NCBI RefSeq assembly: GCF_023822065.1
Contig: NZ_CP084930.1
Span: forward strand, 1,938,001-2,002,000
Length of the DNA stretch: 64,000 nucleotides
DNA from: Sphingomonas morindae
GTDB lineage: Bacteria; Pseudomonadota; Alphaproteobacteria; Sphingomonadales; Sphingomonadaceae
Direction of reading: 5' to 3'
This document shows positions 63,683 to 64,000 of the stretch, piece by piece. The translations under genes and the position numbers were made by a program. Within the stretch, counting starts at the first letter, position 1. Each line of letters opens with the position of its first letter. Under the pieces are notes generated by a model, which worked only from the letters and a program-made list of their open reading frames with translations, was not told where the DNA came from and did not search any database.

Positions 63683-64000
63683 ATGCTCAGTGAGGAGGCC
63701 ATTGAGCTGACGCTCGCATCGCTTCGTGCCTATTGGTCCGAGCATGACCATATCGCCGTCGCCTGGTCGGGCGGGAAGGACAGCACCGCTCTGGTGACGA
63801 TCCTTGTCCACCTGATCGAGGCCGGCGAGCTGCCCCGTCCGGCGCGGCTCTTCGTCTTCTATGCCGACACGCGCATGGAGCTGCTGCCGATCCAGGCCTC
63901 GGCCGAGCTGATCATGGCGAAGCTACGGGAGCGGGACTGGATCACGCTCGAGGTGGTTATGGCGCCGCTCGACAAGCGCTTCATGGTTTACATGCTCGGC
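63683..64000 (+). CDS. PAPS reductase/DndC-like ATP-pyrophosphatase family protein, 5' part
   Basis: The 106 visible codons contain the PP-loop IAVAWSGGKDSTALVTILV (SGGKDS at residues 29-34), then FVFYADTRMELLPIQASAEL and LDKRFMVYMLG. This pattern belongs to phage and prophage relatives of PAPS reductase, near DndC. ATG 63683 follows GGAG; TTG 63641 overlapping the upstream stop is an alternative. The gene runs off the window, so the metal-binding C-terminal part is unseen. Confidence 0.78.
   Translation, partial: MLSEEAIELTLASLRAYWSEHDHIAVAWSGGKDSTALVTILVHLIEAGELPRPARLFVFYADTRMELLPIQASAELIMAKLRERDWITLEVVMAPLDKRFMVYMLG

Larger units (their letters stand above)
29736..64000. mobile_element. 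siphovirus-type prophage, left end complete, right end beyond the window
   Basis: From the Rz1-like gene rightward every block is phage-like: lysis, tail, head and packaging genes on the minus strand, an early or regulatory block, an immunity region, then rightward early genes. TerL, portal and gpW are lambda-type, while the capsid is fused to a ClpP-like protease as in Mu-related heads. Genes are intact with short overlaps, so the prophage looks functional within the window. The integrase and right attachment site are not visible. The left junction lies somewhere in about 29640-29735; I could not identify the core. Confidence 0.92.

Noticed and set aside
1-64000. CRISPR array or known multi-gene defence operon
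   Set aside because: No regularly spaced repeats were seen and no cas, restriction, BREX or similar set is recognisable. The nearest hints are the orphan methyltransferase and the edge PP-loop gene.

Overview
The window is high-GC alphaproteobacterial DNA, most likely Sphingomonas or a close relative. Supporting signs are the GapR/DUF2312, DUF6894, DUF6441 and DUF2190 proteins, a spore-coat-U type chaperone-usher pilus cluster, and tightly packed genes with ATGA, GTGA and TGATG overlaps. The genus is an inference from gene content. No rRNA or other species marker is present.

Positions 1-21850 are ordinary but fluid accessory chromosome: an edge-truncated DHA2 drug exporter, a YbaK-type deacylase, 2-isopropylmalate synthase (leuA), maleylacetoacetate isomerase (maiA), and many small stress or detoxification enzymes (SDR, NmrA, VOC, Nudix, alpha/beta hydrolase, azoreductase, GNAT, methyltransferase). 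Most of these sit beside a one-component regulator (AraC x2, HxlR, LysR, TetR, MocR, MmyB-like). Between 8.2 and 12.6 kb there is a gene graveyard: remnants of RidA, a duplicated MmyB-like regulator, a Nudix hydrolase, an AEC permease and an HxlR regulator, plus a 5'-truncated IS630 transposase. A tRNA-Arg(CCG) gene lies at 21873-21949. It is followed by an AT-richer two-gene island with a degenerate ImmA/IrrE-like protein and then a decayed SRAP gene.

Positions 24363-29467 are a minus-strand chaperone-usher operon: two single-domain SCPU pilins, a chaperone, an usher and a two-domain SCPU tip protein. Terminator-like hairpins lie downstream and a perfect inverted repeat lies in the promoter region.

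From about 29.7 kb to the right edge lies a siphovirus-type prophage, cut by the window edge. Read right to left along the minus strand, the late genes are: terS, terL (lambda GpA type), gpW, portal, a ClpP protease-major capsid fusion, head-tail genes, tail tube, a G/GT tail chaperone pair with a -1 frameshift signal, tape measure, and a tail-tip protein ending in a Hint domain. After these come two secreted-looking carbohydrate-active proteins and a lysis cassette (GH24 endolysin, holin, Rz/Rz1). A promoter followed at once by an intrinsic terminator at 56.2-56.3 kb precedes the late block, like the lambda pR'-tR' arrangement. The immunity region (61.0-62.5 kb) has a CI/S24 repressor, a small Cro-like protein, a coupled 26-codon micro-gene, a HIRAN-domain protein and two sets of related operators. 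Rightward early genes encode a DUF968-like HNH protein and, at the edge, a PAPS-reductase/DndC-like SGGKDS protein. No integrase is visible; it is presumably beyond 64 kb.

The most unusual observations are the C-terminal Hint domain on the tail-tip protein, the internal capsid start inside the protease-capsid fusion, the repressor-controlled HIRAN gene, the promoter-terminator leader, and the signal-peptide-bearing SGNH and beta-helix proteins in the tail cluster.
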